A stretch of 64,000 bases of DNA from Bacillota bacterium (GCA_014896375.1 JADBKN010000008.1:1-64000), one strand, 5' to 3'. Shown: positions 7,294 to 18,234, numbered from the stretch's first letter. Translations and numbers: made by a program. The notes: generated by a model from the letters alone, not told the origin.

Positions 7294-8253
7294 GTGGACG
7301 AGCGGCGCGACGACGGGGCGGAGCGAGAGCGCGAGGCGGCGCCGCCGGGCGCCGGCCCGGCCGTCGTGCGCCGTTTTCAGGACGCCGCCGGCGGCGCGGC
7401 GTGGGTGGATGTCGCCGGCCTGCCGGACGCCGCGCAGGAAATGGAGATCGCCGCGCTCCTGGGCATCGAGCGCGAGACGCTGCAGCGCGCGTGGTCGCGC
7501 GGCACCTTCCCGCGCTTCCACGCGCGGGGCGACACCCTGTTCCTGCGCCTGCGGATCGCGCCGGAGGGCCGCGAGGACCGCCACGACCGCCTGCTCGCCT
7601 GGCTGCGGCCGGGGCTCCTTGTCACCTGGCACCCGCGGCCGCTGCCCTGGCTGCGCGGCGCGGAGGAGCGGCTGGCGAAGGGGCCGGCCTTCGTGTTGGA
7701 CGAGGTCATCGACCGCCTTCTGGAGCGCGAGTTCATGCGCTTTGAGGCTTGGCGCCAGCGGCTGGACCGGGTGGAGTCGATGCTCCTCGGCCGCCGGCGC
7801 GCCGCCGCCTTCCGAGAGCTCGTGGCGGCGCGGCAGGAGCTCCTGCGCCTCTCGCAGGGGGTGGAGCTGCAACACGAGGCCGTGGCCAAGCTGGCGCGCG
7901 TGGAACCGCCGCTCGTGCCGCCGGAGGCCGGGGCGCGCTTCGCCGAGCTGGCGGAGCGGGCGGCCCACAGCGCCGCCTTCGCGGCTCACGCGCGCGACAG
8001 CGTCCAGCACCTCTTCGACCTGCACACGGCCCTGGACTCCCAGCGCGCCAACGCCATCATGCAGCGGTTGACGGTCGTCACCGCCGTCTTCCTGCCCCTC
8101 ACGCTGATCACCGGCATTTACGGCATGAATTTTGACTGGATGCCGGAACTGCATTGGCACTGGGGATATCCTGCCGTGCTGCTGTTCATGGCCTCGCTCG
8201 GCACGGGGCTTTTCGTGTATTTCCGGCGCACCGGATGGTTCCGCGAGGATTGA
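7294..8253 (+). CDS. corA: CorA-family divalent cation transporter
   Basis: Homopentameric inner-membrane channel family for Mg2+ or Co2+. The 319-residue product has a soluble alpha/beta N-terminal part, a long helical stalk (about 160-255), and two C-terminal membrane helices with the selectivity motif YGMN (after LPLTLITGI). The acidic/aromatic loop after GMN is FDWMPELHW. The start is GTG 7294, only a base after AGGAG, which itself overlaps the end of flhP; this suggests tight coupling but leaves the start uncertain. A second CorA-like gene lies at 60.96 kb and shares the general plan. Ion specificity cannot be read from the sequence. Confidence 0.88.
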   Translation: MDERRDDGAEREREAAPPGAGPAVVRRFQDAAGGAAWVDVAGLPDAAQEMEIAALLGIERETLQRAWSRGTFPRFHARGDTLFLRLRIAPEGREDRHDRLLAWLRPGLLVTWHPRPLPWLRGAEERLAKGPAFVLDEVIDRLLEREFMRFEAWRQRLDRVESMLLGRRRAAAFRELVAARQELLRLSQGVELQHEAVAKLARVEPPLVPPEAGARFAELAERAAHSAAFAAHARDSVQHLFDLHTALDSQRANAIMQRLTVVTAVFLPLTLITGIYGMNFDWMPELHWHWGYPAVLLFMASLGTGLFVYFRRTGWFRED

Positions 8254-8285
8254 GTTTCCTCCCCAAAAGTAGACAAGCCGCGTGC

Positions 8286-8291
8286 TATACT
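8286..8291 (+). promoter_or_regulatory. Extended -10 promoter of the BMP operon
   Basis: TATACT at 8286-8291 preceded by TGC, giving TGCTATACT, an extended -10 element. No -35 at the usual distance: TAGACA at 8270-8275 is only 10 bases away. Start codon lies 39 bases downstream. Confidence 0.5.
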
Positions 8292-8329
8292 TGCGCTGGC
8301 AACGACTCTGCCAAGGGGAGGAACTCTGC

Positions 8330-9436
8330 GTGAGGATCAAGCGCTTGGCGGTTGCGGCGCTGCTCGTCCTGGCGCTCGTCGCCGTGGCGGCTTGCGGCGG
8401 CACGGCGAAGAACACCGGCACACAGACAGCCAGCGAGAGCGGCTCCGAGCAGGGCCAGGGCGGCAAGGTCATCAAGGTCGGCCTTGTGACGGACGTCGGC
8501 GGCCTCGATGACCACGGCTTCAACGAGCTGGCGTACAAGGGCCTCCAGAAGGCGGCCCAGGATCTCGGCGTCCAGGTGAACGTCGTCCAGTCCAAGCAGC
8601 AGTCGGACTACATCCCGAACCTGACGAACTTCGCCAACCAGGGCTATGACCTCGTCATCGCCGTCGGCTTCCTCATGACGGACGCCGTGCACCAGGTGGC
8701 GCCGCAGTTCCCGAACACGAAGTTCGGCATCATCGATGTGGACTACAACAGCGTCGTGACCGACTCCGGCCAGGACGCGAACGCGGACAAGAGCAAGTAC
8801 GCGAACGTCGCCGGCACGATCTTCAAGACGGAGCAGTGCGGCTACCTCGCCGGCGTGCTGGCCGGGCTTGTGGAGAAGAACAACGCGCTTCCGGGCCTGC
8901 AGGGCAAGAACACGGTCGGCGTCGTCGGCGGCATCGCCATTCCGCCGGTGGACAGCTACATCGCGGGCTTCCAGCAGGGCGTGAAGGCCGTCAACCCGGA
9001 CGCGAAGGTGCTGCTTGAGTACGCCAACGCCTTCGACAACCCGCAGGGCGGCAAGGAGATCGCCCTGGCGGAGTATGCGCAGGGTGCGGACATCGTGTTC
9101 CAGGTCGCGGGCGGCACGGGCCTCGGCGTGATCGACGCGGCCAAGGAGAAGCACCTGTACGCGATCGGCGTCGACGCGGACCAGAACTACCTGGGTCCGG
9201 ACAACGTGATCACCAGCGCCATGAAGGGCGTCGACACGGCGACCTACCAGCTGATCAAGGCGGTCGTGGACGGCACCTTCAAGGCCGGCGACTTCACGTT
9301 CGACCTGGCGAACGGCGGCGTGGGGCTGGGCGTCTTCGCCAAGTCCGTGCCGCAGGACATCATCGACCAGGTCAACCAGGCGGCCGAGGACATCAAGGCC
9401 GGCAAGATCCAGATCTCGGCCCAGGTGCAGAAGTAA
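8330..9436 (+). CDS. BMP/PnrA-family nucleoside-binding lipoprotein
   Basis: Substrate-binding lipoprotein of an ABC importer; the BMP family typically binds purine nucleosides. The 368-residue product has a Lys/Arg start (RIKRL), a hydrophobic helix and the lipobox VAAC at about residues 20-23, then a Ser/Gly/Gln-rich linker and two lobes with family blocks KVGLVTDVGGLDDHGFN, GYDLVIAVGFL and GVDADQNYLGPDNV. GTG 8330 is placed by GGGGAGG (8316-8322). It heads an operon with the ATPase and two permeases. The ligand call is from family knowledge. Confidence 0.93.
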   Translation: MRIKRLAVAALLVLALVAVAACGGTAKNTGTQTASESGSEQGQGGKVIKVGLVTDVGGLDDHGFNELAYKGLQKAAQDLGVQVNVVQSKQQSDYIPNLTNFANQGYDLVIAVGFLMTDAVHQVAPQFPNTKFGIIDVDYNSVVTDSGQDANADKSKYANVAGTIFKTEQCGYLAGVLAGLVEKNNALPGLQGKNTVGVVGGIAIPPVDSYIAGFQQGVKAVNPDAKVLLEYANAFDNPQGGKEIALAEYAQGADIVFQVAGGTGLGVIDAAKEKHLYAIGVDADQNYLGPDNVITSAMKGVDTATYQLIKAVVDGTFKAGDFTFDLANGGVGLGVFAKSVPQDIIDQVNQAAEDIKAGKIQISAQVQK

Positions 9437-9453
9437 CGGCGTCGCGGTGGACT

Positions 9454-9479
9454 GCGGGGCTGCCGTGAGGCAGCCCCGC
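9454..9479 (+). terminator. Intercistronic hairpin after the binding-protein gene
   Basis: GCGGGGCTGCC, tetraloop GTGA, GGCAGCCCCGC: a perfect 11-bp stem with a GNRA loop 17 bases after the stop codon. There is no T run, so it is more likely an RNA-stabilising or attenuating structure that keeps the binding protein more abundant than the downstream ABC parts. Confidence 0.6.
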
Positions 9480-9541
9480 TGCTGTTCCTGCGCGGAATCG
9501 GCAGATCGCGCCACCGCCGCCAGGGATTGCGGGGGTGTTCC

Positions 9542-11109
<1,568 letters not shown>

Positions 11110-11113
<4 letters not shown>

Positions 11114-12159
11114 CATCCACGCGTGCGACGGCTGTGCTGGTGCCCGTCCTCTCGGTGCTGCTCTCCTTCCTTGTGGGCGGCGTGATCGTCGTCATCAGCG
11201 GCCACGATCCGCTGGCTGCCTATGTCGCTCTCCTTCAGGGCGCCTTCGGCAGCGTCTTCAACCTCGCCAACACGTTGACGGTCGCGGTGCCCCTCATGCT
11301 GGCCGGCCTGGGCGTCGCCTTCACCTTCCGGGCGGGCCTCTTCAACATCGGCGCGGAAGGCCAGTATTGGCTCGGCAGCATCGCCGCGGCGTGGGTGGGC
11401 TATGCCGTACACGGGCTGCCGGTCTGGGTGCACCTGCCGCTGGCGCTTCTCGCCGGCACGCTGGCCGGGGCGCTGTGGGCGGCGCTCATCCCGGGCGTGC
11501 TGAAGGCCTGGACGGGCGCCCATGAAGTCATCACGACGATGATGATGTCCTACATCGCCATCAACCTGGCGCGCTACCTCATCGAGGGCGGCCCGATGAT
11601 GGCGCCGGGGTACACGCCGCAGTCCCCGGCCGTGCTGCCGACGGCCACGCTGCCGGCGCTCGTGCCCGGCACGCAGCTCAGCTGGGGCCTGGTGCTGGCC
11701 GTGCTGGCGGCCGTCGCCGTGTGGTTCGTGCTCTACCGCACGACGTTCGGCTTCGAGGTGCGCGCCGCCGGGCTCAACGGACGCGCGGCGCGCTACGCCG
11801 GCATGAACGTGGCGCGCATCATCGTGCTCGCGATGTTCGTGAGCGGCGCCCTGGCGGGTCTGGCCGGCGCCGTGCAGACGCTGGGCGTCAACCATCGCCT
11901 GTTTGACGCCTTCAACGCCGGGTACGGCTACACGGCCATCGTGGTCGCGCTCCTCGGCAAGAACAATCCCTGGGGCGTCCTGGCGGCCGCCGTGCTCTTC
12001 GGCGCCCTGAACGCCGGCGCCTCGGCGATGCAGATGCAGGCCGGTGTGCCGGCCCACCTCGTGGACGTCGTGCAGGGCATGATCATCTTCTTCATCGCCG
12101 TCGACGGCATCATCCGCAGCGTTCTCCGGAGGACGCGGAAGGAGGCGGCACAAGCGTGA
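11110..12159 (+). CDS. Nucleoside ABC transporter permease 1
   Basis: Membrane subunit of the BPD_transp_2 family. The 349-residue product is hydrophobic throughout with about 8-9 membrane helices; it contains the family block FRAGLFNIGAEGQYWLG and the coupling-helix region AARYAGMNV. GTG 11110 overlaps the ATPase stop (GTGA), a sign of translational coupling, and it overlaps the second permease in the same way. It corresponds to YufP in Bacillus-type systems. Confidence 0.93.
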
Positions 12160-13091
12160 ACGGGTCGGAGATCTTCAACGCCCAGCTCTGGATGACGGCG
12201 CTCTCCTCCGCCACGCCGCTCGCACTGGCCGCGCTGGGCGGCACGTTCAGCGAGCGCACGGGGGTCGTGAACATCGCCATGGAAGGCATGATGCTCACGG
12301 GCGCCTTCGTGGCCGTGCTGGCCTCGGCCACGCTGCACAGCGCCTTCCTGGGTCTGGCGGCGGCCATCCTCTCCGGCATGCTCATGGCGGTCCTCTTCGC
12401 CTGGGGGACGATCCGGTACAAGGCGGACCAGGTCGTCGTGGGCATGGCGATCAATGTGCTTGCGGCGGGCCTCACCGGGTACCTTCTCAACGCCATCTAC
12501 GGCTTCACCGGCACGCCGCCGGACACGCCGCGCCTTCCTGACGTGACGATCCCGGGGCTCGCACAGATGCCGGGCATCGGCGCGGTGCTCGGCCGGGCGG
12601 ATCTTTTGGTCTACGTGATGCTCCTTCTTGTGCCGCTCTCGCATTACTTCCTCTTCCGCACGCCGCTGGGCCTGCGCATGCGTGCGGTGGGCGAGCACCC
12701 GCAGGCGGCCGACACGGCCGGCATCGACGTGAACCGGCTGCGTTTCCTGGGCGTGCTCATCTCCGGTGCGCTTTCCGGGATGGCCGGCGCGTACATCTCC
12801 ATCGGCGTGCTCAACGCCTTCAACGTCAACATGACGAACGGGCGCGGCTACATCGCGCTGGCGGCGATGATCTTCGGCAACTGGAAGCCGGTGGGCGCCT
12901 TCCTCGCGGCTGCGCTCTTCGGGCTGGCGAACGCCCTGGCCATCAACCTGCAGGGGCTGGAGGGCTGGCACGTCTCCAAGGACTTCGTGCTCATGATCCC
13001 GTACGCGCTGACGATCCTCGCGCTGGCGGGCATCGTGCGGCGCACGACGCCGCCTGCGGCCGACGGCATCCCGTACGAGCCCGGTCACTGA
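12156..13091 (+). CDS. Nucleoside ABC transporter permease 2
   Basis: Second BPD_transp_2 membrane subunit, 311 residues, shorter than its partner as usual (YufQ type). It has the block FSERTGVVNIAMEGMMLTGAF and the coupling region AVGEHPQAADTAGIDV, and about eight membrane helices. GTG 12156 overlaps the stop of permease 1. It ends the operon; no clear terminator follows. Confidence 0.93.
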   Translation: MNGSEIFNAQLWMTALSSATPLALAALGGTFSERTGVVNIAMEGMMLTGAFVAVLASATLHSAFLGLAAAILSGMLMAVLFAWGTIRYKADQVVVGMAINVLAAGLTGYLLNAIYGFTGTPPDTPRLPDVTIPGLAQMPGIGAVLGRADLLVYVMLLLVPLSHYFLFRTPLGLRMRAVGEHPQAADTAGIDVNRLRFLGVLISGALSGMAGAYISIGVLNAFNVNMTNGRGYIALAAMIFGNWKPVGAFLAAALFGLANALAINLQGLEGWHVSKDFVLMIPYALTILALAGIVRRTTPPAADGIPYEPGH

Positions 13092-13255
13092 GGGCGGGGG
13101 TCGGGGCTGGATCGTTGCCGAAACCGTGGCGCGCGTCGGGCACTCAGAGCCGATGCTCAAACGCCTCGGCTTCCGGGAGTTCTCCCGCTACACCTTTCCC
13201 GCGAGAACGGCCGCAATGGCCTAAATTGGCGGGCATTTGGGCGCACGCGGGCGCC

Positions 13256-13284
13256 TTGACGAGGTTATACTGGCATGGTACATT
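13256..13284 (+). promoter_or_regulatory. Candidate promoter of the metK leader
   Basis: TTGACG (13256-13261), 17-bp spacer, TACATT (13279-13284). This places the start about 40 bases before the SAM-I aptamer. Another -10-like word, TATACT (13266-13271), lies inside the spacer. Confidence 0.5.
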
Positions 13285-13328
13285 GACAGCCGATCTACGG
13301 CTTGGAGCTTGACATTTCAACAGGACGT

Positions 13329-13438
13329 TCATCGAGAGCGGGCGGAGGGGACTGGCCCAAGGAAGCCCCGGCAACCGGTGGACACACGGTGCCAAACCCA
13401 GCAGATGGGACGCGTTCAAGCTCCAATCTGAAGGATGA
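13329..13438 (+). promoter_or_regulatory. SAM-I riboswitch (S-box)
   Basis: The core matches the S-box aptamer: outer stem TCATC/GATGA (13329-13333, 13434-13438), CGAGAGCGGGCGGAGGG, ACTGGCCC, GAAGCCCCGGCAACC, and GGTGCCAAACCCAGCAG. An antiterminator strand CCAATCTGAAGG (13423-13434) complements CCTTCAAATTGG (13456-13467) of the terminator at 11 of 12 positions. SAM binding holds the outer stem and frees the terminator, so metK is turned off when SAM is plentiful. Confidence 0.95.
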
Positions 13439-13451
13439 CCGGACGGATCAG

Positions 13452-13482
13452 GACCCCTTCAAATTGGAAGGGGTCTTTTTTT
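13452..13482 (+). terminator. SAM-I riboswitch terminator
   Basis: GACCCCTTC (13452-13460), loop AAATTG (13461-13466), GAAGGGGTC (13467-13475), then seven T. Classic intrinsic terminator and expression platform of the S-box ahead of metK. Confidence 0.95.
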
Positions 13483-13494
13483 GGAGGTGCGCCC

Positions 13495-14730
13495 ATGACC
13501 GAAGCCCAGAAGAGCCGCCGGCTGTTCACGTCGGAATCCGTCACCGAGGGCCATCCGGACAAGATGGCCGACCAGGTCGCGGACGCCATCCTGGACGCGG
13601 TGATCGAGCTCGACCCCGAGGCGCGGGTCGCCATCGAGGCGTCGCTCACCACGGGGCTCATCCTCGTCTTCGGCGAGCTGACGTGCAACTGCTACGTGGA
13701 CATTCCCGCCGTCGTGCGCCAGGTCATCCGCGACATCGGCTACACCCGGGCGAAGTACGGCTTCGACGCCGACACGTGCGCCGTGCTCACCGCCATCGAC
13801 GAGCAGTCGCCGGACATCGCGCAGGGCGTGACGCGCGCGTGGGAGCTGCGGGAGGGCAAGGAGGCCGGCGACCCGTTCTCGGCGATCGGCGCGGGGGACC
13901 AGGGCCTCATGTTCGGCTACGCCACGGACGAGACGGAGACGTACATGCCGATGCCCATCGCTCTCGCGCATGCGCTGGCGCGGCGCCTCGCCGTCGTGCG
14001 CAAGGAGGGCATCGTGCCCTACCTCCTGCCGGACGGCAAGACCCAGGTGACGATCGAGTACGAGGGCGACCGGCCGGTGCGCGTGGACACGGTGGTCGTC
14101 TCCACGCAGCACGCGCCGGACGTCACGCGGGAGCAGATCGAGCGCGACGTGCGCCGCGAGGTCGTCGAGGCCGTCGTGCCCTCGCACCTCTGGGACGAGC
14201 GCACCCGCCTGCTCGTCAACCCGAGCGGCCGCTTCGTCGTCGGCGGGCCGCACGGGGACTCCGGCCTCACCGGTCGGAAGATCGTGGTGGACACGTACGG
14301 CGGCTTCGCGCGCCACGGCGGCGGTGCCTTCTCCGGAAAGGATCCCACCAAGGTGGACCGCTCCGCCGCCTACGCGGCGCGCCACGTGGCGAAGAACCTC
14401 GTGGCGGCGGGCCTCGCGCGCCGTTGCGAGGTGCAGGTGGCCTACGCCATCGGCGTGGCGCGGCCGGTGAGCATCATGGTCGACTCCCACGGCACAGGAG
14501 CGCTGCCGGACGACGTGCTCGCGCGCATCGTGCAGGAGGTCTTCGACCTGCGCCCGGCGGCCATCATCCAGGCCTTCGACCTGCGCCGGCCCATCTACCG
14601 CCAGCTGGCAGCCTACGGCCACTTCGGCCGGCCGGACCTCGACCTTCCTTGGGAGCGCCTCGACCGCGTGGCGGACGTACGCCGCGCGGCCGTGCGGTAT
14701 GGGGCGCAGCTGGAGCCGGCGAAGTCGTAA
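13495..14730 (+). CDS. metK: S-adenosylmethionine synthetase
   Basis: Makes SAM from methionine and ATP in the cytoplasm. The 411-residue product has the family length, with [16 protein letters not shown] near the N-terminus, the ATP-site hexapeptide region [16 protein letters not shown] and the P-loop-like [18 protein letters not shown] 13495 follows TTTGGAGGTGC directly after the riboswitch terminator. SAM represses it through the leader. Confidence 0.97.
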   Translation: MTEAQKSRRLFTSESVTEGHPDKMADQVADAILDAVIELDPEARVAIEASLTTGLILVFGELTCNCYVDIPAVVRQVIRDIGYTRAKYGFDADTCAVLTAIDEQSPDIAQGVTRAWELREGKEAGDPFSAIGAGDQGLMFGYATDETETYMPMPIALAHALARRLAVVRKEGIVPYLLPDGKTQVTIEYEGDRPVRVDTVVVSTQHAPDVTREQIERDVRREVVEAVVPSHLWDERTRLLVNPSGRFVVGGPHGDSGLTGRKIVVDTYGGFARHGGGAFSGKDPTKVDRSAAYAARHVAKNLVAAGLARRCEVQVAYAIGVARPVSIMVDSHGTGALPDDVLARIVQEVFDLRPAAIIQAFDLRRPIYRQLAAYGHFGRPDLDLPWERLDRVADVRRAAVRYGAQLEPAKS

Positions 14731-14757
14731 CGGTCGCCTGCCTGCGCATACCCTCCG

Positions 14758-14788
14758 ACCGGGGCGCCGAACCCCGGCGGGGGGTTTT
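14758..14788 (+). terminator. Possible metK terminator
   Basis: CCGGGG/CCCCGG and the overlapping AACCCC/GGGGTT pairings around 14758-14786, followed by TTTT. Stems are short and alternative, so the call is moderate. It lies just before the next gene. Confidence 0.5.
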
Positions 14789-14791
14789 GCT

Positions 14792-15256
14792 TTGGTCTGG
14801 ATCGCGCTGGCCGCGGCCATCCTGGTGTACGCGGCGGCGGACCTGTGGCTGCGCTGGCGCCGCCGCCGCCAGGTCCGCGTGCTCCTCTTGGTGGGGGCGG
14901 GGACAGAGGACGCGCTCGAAGGCGTGCTGCGCGCGGCGGCGGCCCTGGTGGGCGGCGTGAGCGGGGGGCGTCTCGTGGCGGTGGTGGAGCGCCCGGCGCA
15001 CCCTTCGCCGGAGTGGGCCGCCATGCTGCGCGCGCTGGGGCGCGCGCTGCCAGGCGTGCGGCTCCACGCCGCGCCCCACGGCGCCGACCTCCTTGTGAGC
15101 GGCCTGGCGGCGGCCGGTGGGCGCGTCGACGTGGTCCTGAGCTTCGACGGCCGCCAGACGCTGCCCGCCTGGCTCCGGGACGCGCGGCGGCTCTTGCGGG
15201 CGACGGCGAAGGCGAGAGAGGAAGGAACAGGAAAGCGCGGACGGGGGGCGAATTAA
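14792..15256 (+). CDS. Small membrane-anchored hypothetical protein
   Basis: About 154 residues. One N-terminal membrane helix (ALAAAILVYAAADLWLRW) followed by basic residues and a soluble part that looks like an alpha/beta fold (VRVLLLVGAGTEDALEGVL, VDVVLSFDGRQTLP). TTG 14792 is the first plausible start after the hairpin, but has only a poor ribosome-binding site; the open frame extends upstream into metK. It sits between metK and the diguanylate cyclase. I do not recognise the family. The Arg-rich tail (about 135-154) is probably cytoplasmic. Confidence 0.6.
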   Translation: MVWIALAAAILVYAAADLWLRWRRRRQVRVLLLVGAGTEDALEGVLRAAAALVGGVSGGRLVAVVERPAHPSPEWAAMLRALGRALPGVRLHAAPHGADLLVSGLAAAGGRVDVVLSFDGRQTLPAWLRDARRLLRATAKAREEGTGKRGRGAN

Positions 15257-15292
15257 CTCCGGAGACTTGGACGAGCGGGCGGGGTTGCGCGG

Positions 15293-16903
15293 TTGTTCAG
15301 GGATCGATCCGTCGCTCATCTTTATGAGACGACCGTCAACGTCACGGGCCTGGCGCTGCTCGCGGGGCTCGTCTTCGCCATGCCGCCGTCTCCGTGGTTC
15401 GTCCTCTTCGCCGCGCTCGCCGCGGCGGCGGACTACTGGAACTTCCGCACGCCCTTCGGCTACGTGTCGTTCAGTTTCGCCCTCACGCTGCCGGCGGAGG
15501 TGCTCTACGGCCCGAGCACCGCGGCGCTCGTCTGCGCGCTCGGCAACATCGCCGGCAACACCATTCCCCTGCGCCGCCCGGCGCGCATCGGCGCCTTCAA
15601 CGCGGCGCAGTTCACCCTCAGCGTCTTCTGCGGCTGGCTGGCGCAGGAAGGCGTGGCGCGTCTCGTGCAGACGGGGCCTGCGGCCCTCGTGGCGCCCTAC
15701 GTCGCCTTTGTGGCGGTTTTCTTCGTCGTCAACAATTCCCTCGTGGCGTGCATGGTGTCCCTGGAACATGGGCTGCCGCTGCGCTCGGTCACGGCGCACC
15801 TGCACTGGGAGGCGTTCGCCCACCTGGTCACGGCCGTGTTGGGGACGATGTTCATCGTCGTGGAGCGCACCAGCGGCACGCTCACGGCGCTACTCGCCGT
15901 GGTGCCGGCCCTGGCGCTCTCGTATCTCCTGAACGTCCAGCACCGCCTGGACACGCGCAACCGGGAGCTGGAGGCGCTCTATGACGCCTCCCAGTCGCTC
16001 GCCGGCTCCCTCAACTGGGACACGGTGTGCGAGGTCGTCGTGCGCTCCTCGGCGCGCCTCGCGAGCGCGAGCCGTGCGGAGCTCTGGGTGGCCAGCGAGG
16101 ACGGGAAGTGGCTGATGAGCGCGGCCGTCTTCGGCCCGGGCGAAGCGGCGGCGCTGGGCACGCAGATCGCCGCCGGGGAAGGCGTGGTCGGACAAGCCTT
16201 CGTGAGAGGGGAGTCCGGCCTCGAGCGGCTCCGCGGCCCGGACGGGCACGCGCGCCACATCCTGGCCGTGCCGCTCGTGCACGGGGAGACGCGCCTCGGC
16301 GTGCTGGAGCTCGAGGCACGCCAACCCTTCAGCGACGACCACCGCCGTCTCCTCTCCATCCTCTCGCCCCAGGTGGCGAGCGCCCTGCGCAACGTCATGC
16401 AGTACCGGGAGACGGAGCAGCAGGCGCAGACAGACCCCATGACCGGGCTCGCCAACTTCCGGCGCTTCTCCACGGAGCTGCCGCGCAAGCTGGAGGCGGC
16501 CTCGCAGGCGGGGCAGCCGCTGGCGCTCGTCTACCTCGACCTCGACAATTTCCGGGACTTCAACAACCGTTTCGGGCACCAGGTGGGCGACGAGGTTCTG
16601 CGCTCGTTCGCCCGCATCCTCCTCGACTCCGTCCGTCAGGGCGATCTCGTCGCCCGCTACGGCGGGGACGAGTTCGTCATCGTGCTCCCCGGCGCCGGCC
16701 CCGAGGAGGCCGCGGCCGTCGTGGACCGCATCCTGCAGCGCGTGCACCGGCTGCGGATCAACGTCGGCTCCAACGTGTCGCCCACCCTGGCGGTGAGCGC
16801 CGGCTTCGCCGTGTACCCGGAGGACGGGCGGGACGCCGACCACCTCATCCGCACCGCAGATGAGGCCATGTACCGGCAAAAGCGCCGCTTCGGAGCCGGG
16901 TGA
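15293..16903 (+). CDS. Membrane GAF-GGDEF diguanylate cyclase
   Basis: Synthesises cyclic di-GMP from two GTP. The 536-residue product has an N-terminal region of about six membrane helices (1-215), a GAF-type sensor (about 240-370) and a GGDEF domain (about 380-535). The active-site loop RYGGDEF is intact (GGDEF at 457-461) and the inhibitory site RQGD lies exactly five residues before it, so feedback inhibition is expected. The membrane part shares the pattern F-x-V-N-x3-V-x2-MVSL-x-H with the HD-GYP protein at 26.5 kb. TTG 15293 is the assumed start and is uncertain. The gene overlaps comFC by one base (TGATG). Confidence 0.92.
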   Translation: MFRDRSVAHLYETTVNVTGLALLAGLVFAMPPSPWFVLFAALAAAADYWNFRTPFGYVSFSFALTLPAEVLYGPSTAALVCALGNIAGNTIPLRRPARIGAFNAAQFTLSVFCGWLAQEGVARLVQTGPAALVAPYVAFVAVFFVVNNSLVACMVSLEHGLPLRSVTAHLHWEAFAHLVTAVLGTMFIVVERTSGTLTALLAVVPALALSYLLNVQHRLDTRNRELEALYDASQSLAGSLNWDTVCEVVVRSSARLASASRAELWVASEDGKWLMSAAVFGPGEAAALGTQIAAGEGVVGQAFVRGESGLERLRGPDGHARHILAVPLVHGETRLGVLELEARQPFSDDHRRLLSILSPQVASALRNVMQYRETEQQAQTDPMTGLANFRRFSTELPRKLEAASQAGQPLALVYLDLDNFRDFNNRFGHQVGDEVLRSFARILLDSVRQGDLVARYGGDEFVIVLPGAGPEEAAAVVDRILQRVHRLRINVGSNVSPTLAVSAGFAVYPEDGRDADHLIRTADEAMYRQKRRFGAG

Positions 16904-17625
16904 TGCGCGGCGGGCTCCTGAGGGAGGTCGCCGGCGGCGTCGTCGACCTTCTCTGGCCGCTGCCCCAAGGGTGCCCGGCCTGCGGCCGCGCGTCGCGCGG
17001 GGGACGCTTCTGCGAGGCGTGCCGGCGCCAGCTGGGCTTCCCGCCCGTGCCGTCCTGCCCGCGCTGCGGGCTGCCGGCGCCGGTCGCGGCGCGGCCCTCC
17101 GGCCTCTGCGACGTCTGCGCCGCGCAGCTCTGGCCCTTCACGCGGCTCCTCGCGGCGGCCCCCTACCGGGAGCCCCTGCGGGGCCTGCTGCACTGCCTGA
17201 AGTTCCGCCGGGAGCGCCACCTCGCGCGGCCTCTCGGCGAGTTTCTCGCGGAGCGCCTGGCGGGGCGCTGGGAGGGCGCGGAGGTGGCCGTGCCGGTGCC
17301 GCTGTCCGCGGCGCGCCTGCGGGAGCGCGGCTTCAACCAGGCCCAACTCTTGGCGGAGGCCATGGTGCGGGGGCGCGTGCCGGTGGTGGAGGCCTTGCGC
17401 CGCGCGCCGGGCGGCGCCCGCCAGTCCCTGGCCCGGGACCGCGCCGAGCGCCGCGCCAACCGTCCGCAACTCGCCTGCGTCCGGCAGGAAACTGTCGCCG
17501 GCAGGCGCATTCTTCTCGTGGACGACGTCTTCACCACAGGCGTGACGATGACGGCCTGCGCGGACGCCCTCTTGCGCGCGGGCGCCCGCTCGGTCACGGC
17601 CGCCGTCCTCTGCCGGGACCTTTGA
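16903..17625 (+). CDS. comFC: ComF family protein, phosphoribosyltransferase fold
   Basis: ComFC acts at the cytoplasmic face in natural transformation with the ComFA translocase. The 240-residue product has an N-terminal zinc module (CPACG, FCEAC, CPRCG, CDVC) and a C-terminal phosphoribosyltransferase motif ILLVDDVFTTGVTM. ATG 16903 overlaps the stop of the cyclase gene. In Bacillus comFC precedes yvyF-flgM, the same order as here; comFA and comFB are not present in the window. Confidence 0.93.
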   Translation: MRGGLLREVAGGVVDLLWPLPQGCPACGRASRGGRFCEACRRQLGFPPVPSCPRCGLPAPVAARPSGLCDVCAAQLWPFTRLLAAAPYREPLRGLLHCLKFRRERHLARPLGEFLAERLAGRWEGAEVAVPVPLSAARLRERGFNQAQLLAEAMVRGRVPVVEALRRAPGGARQSLARDRAERRANRPQLACVRQETVAGRRILLVDDVFTTGVTMTACADALLRAGARSVTAAVLCRDL

Positions 17626-17712
17626 GGCCGCGCCGCGAGGCCGGAGGCGGCGCGCGGCGGCGTCCGGCAGGCGGGTGCCGGCGAGGCGGCGGGTGCGGAA
17701 GGAGGGATGGGG

Positions 17713-18081
17713 ATGCTTCGGAACTGCCGGCAGTGCGGGGCGCTCTTCGCTTCCAGCGGGTCGGACGTCTGCCCGGAGTGCCTCGCGCGCGAGGAGGAGG
17801 TCTTCCGCTCCGTTCGCGCGTACGTCGTCGACCATCCGGACGCCAGCGTGGAAGAGGTGGCGGAGGCCGTGGCCGTCGAGCCGGCCGTGATCCTGCGTTT
17901 TCTGAAGCAAGGCCGGCTGATCGGCGTGCGCGCGGAGCTGACCTGCGAGAGCTGCGGCCGGCCGATCAGCGAGGGCCGCTTCTGCTCCGCGTGCGTGGCC
18001 GCACTGCGCAGCGGGCTCGGCGACCACACCGGGCCGCGGTCGACGTTCTACGGCGCGCCGCGCCGCCGCCCACGCCCCTAA
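17713..18081 (+). CDS. yvyF: YvyF-type flagellar operon protein (TIGR03826-like)
   Basis: About 122 residues with two zinc-ribbon-like Cys pairs at each end: CRQCG and CPEC at the N-terminus, CESCG and CSAC near the C-terminus, around a helical segment that resembles a winged or HTH motif (VEEVAEAVAVEPAVILRFL). This is the layout of the YvyF proteins found before flgM in Bacillota. ATG 17713 is preferred because the GGAAGGAGGG site touches ATG 17707. Function is not established; context ties it to flagellar export or its control. Confidence 0.88.
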   Translation: MLRNCRQCGALFASSGSDVCPECLAREEEVFRSVRAYVVDHPDASVEEVAEAVAVEPAVILRFLKQGRLIGVRAELTCESCGRPISEGRFCSACVAALRSGLGDHTGPRSTFYGAPRRRPRP

Positions 18082-18142
18082 GCGTTTCCAGGCGCCGCGA
18101 TGCACCGCCTCGCGAGTCGCGCGGAGGAGAAAAGTGAAGCAG

Positions 18143-18234
18143 AAGGGCGACTTTCCGCCCTTTCACGTCGGAAACGGCCTCTCACGTCGGTCAAGAATTC
18201 GCGGCCGTGTTCGAAACACGGTGTAGCAGGCCGC
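18143..18234 (+). promoter_or_regulatory. Structured leader ahead of flgM
   Basis: Within the 184-base gap: hairpin AAGGGCG/CGCCCTT (18143-18162, loop ACTTTC) ending in TTTC, a 9-bp direct repeat TCACGTCGG (18163-18171 and 18182-18190), and the paired words GCGGCC/GGCCGC (18201-18206, 18229-18234) enclosing CGTGTT/AACACG (18206-18220). The first hairpin may end the comFC-yvyF transcript. No convincing sigma-D (TAAA-N15-GCCGATAA) site was found. Confidence 0.4.

Noticed and set aside
13262-13271. TATACT as the -10 of TTGACG at 13256
   Set aside because: Only 4 bases between the two; the 17-bp spaced TACATT fits better.
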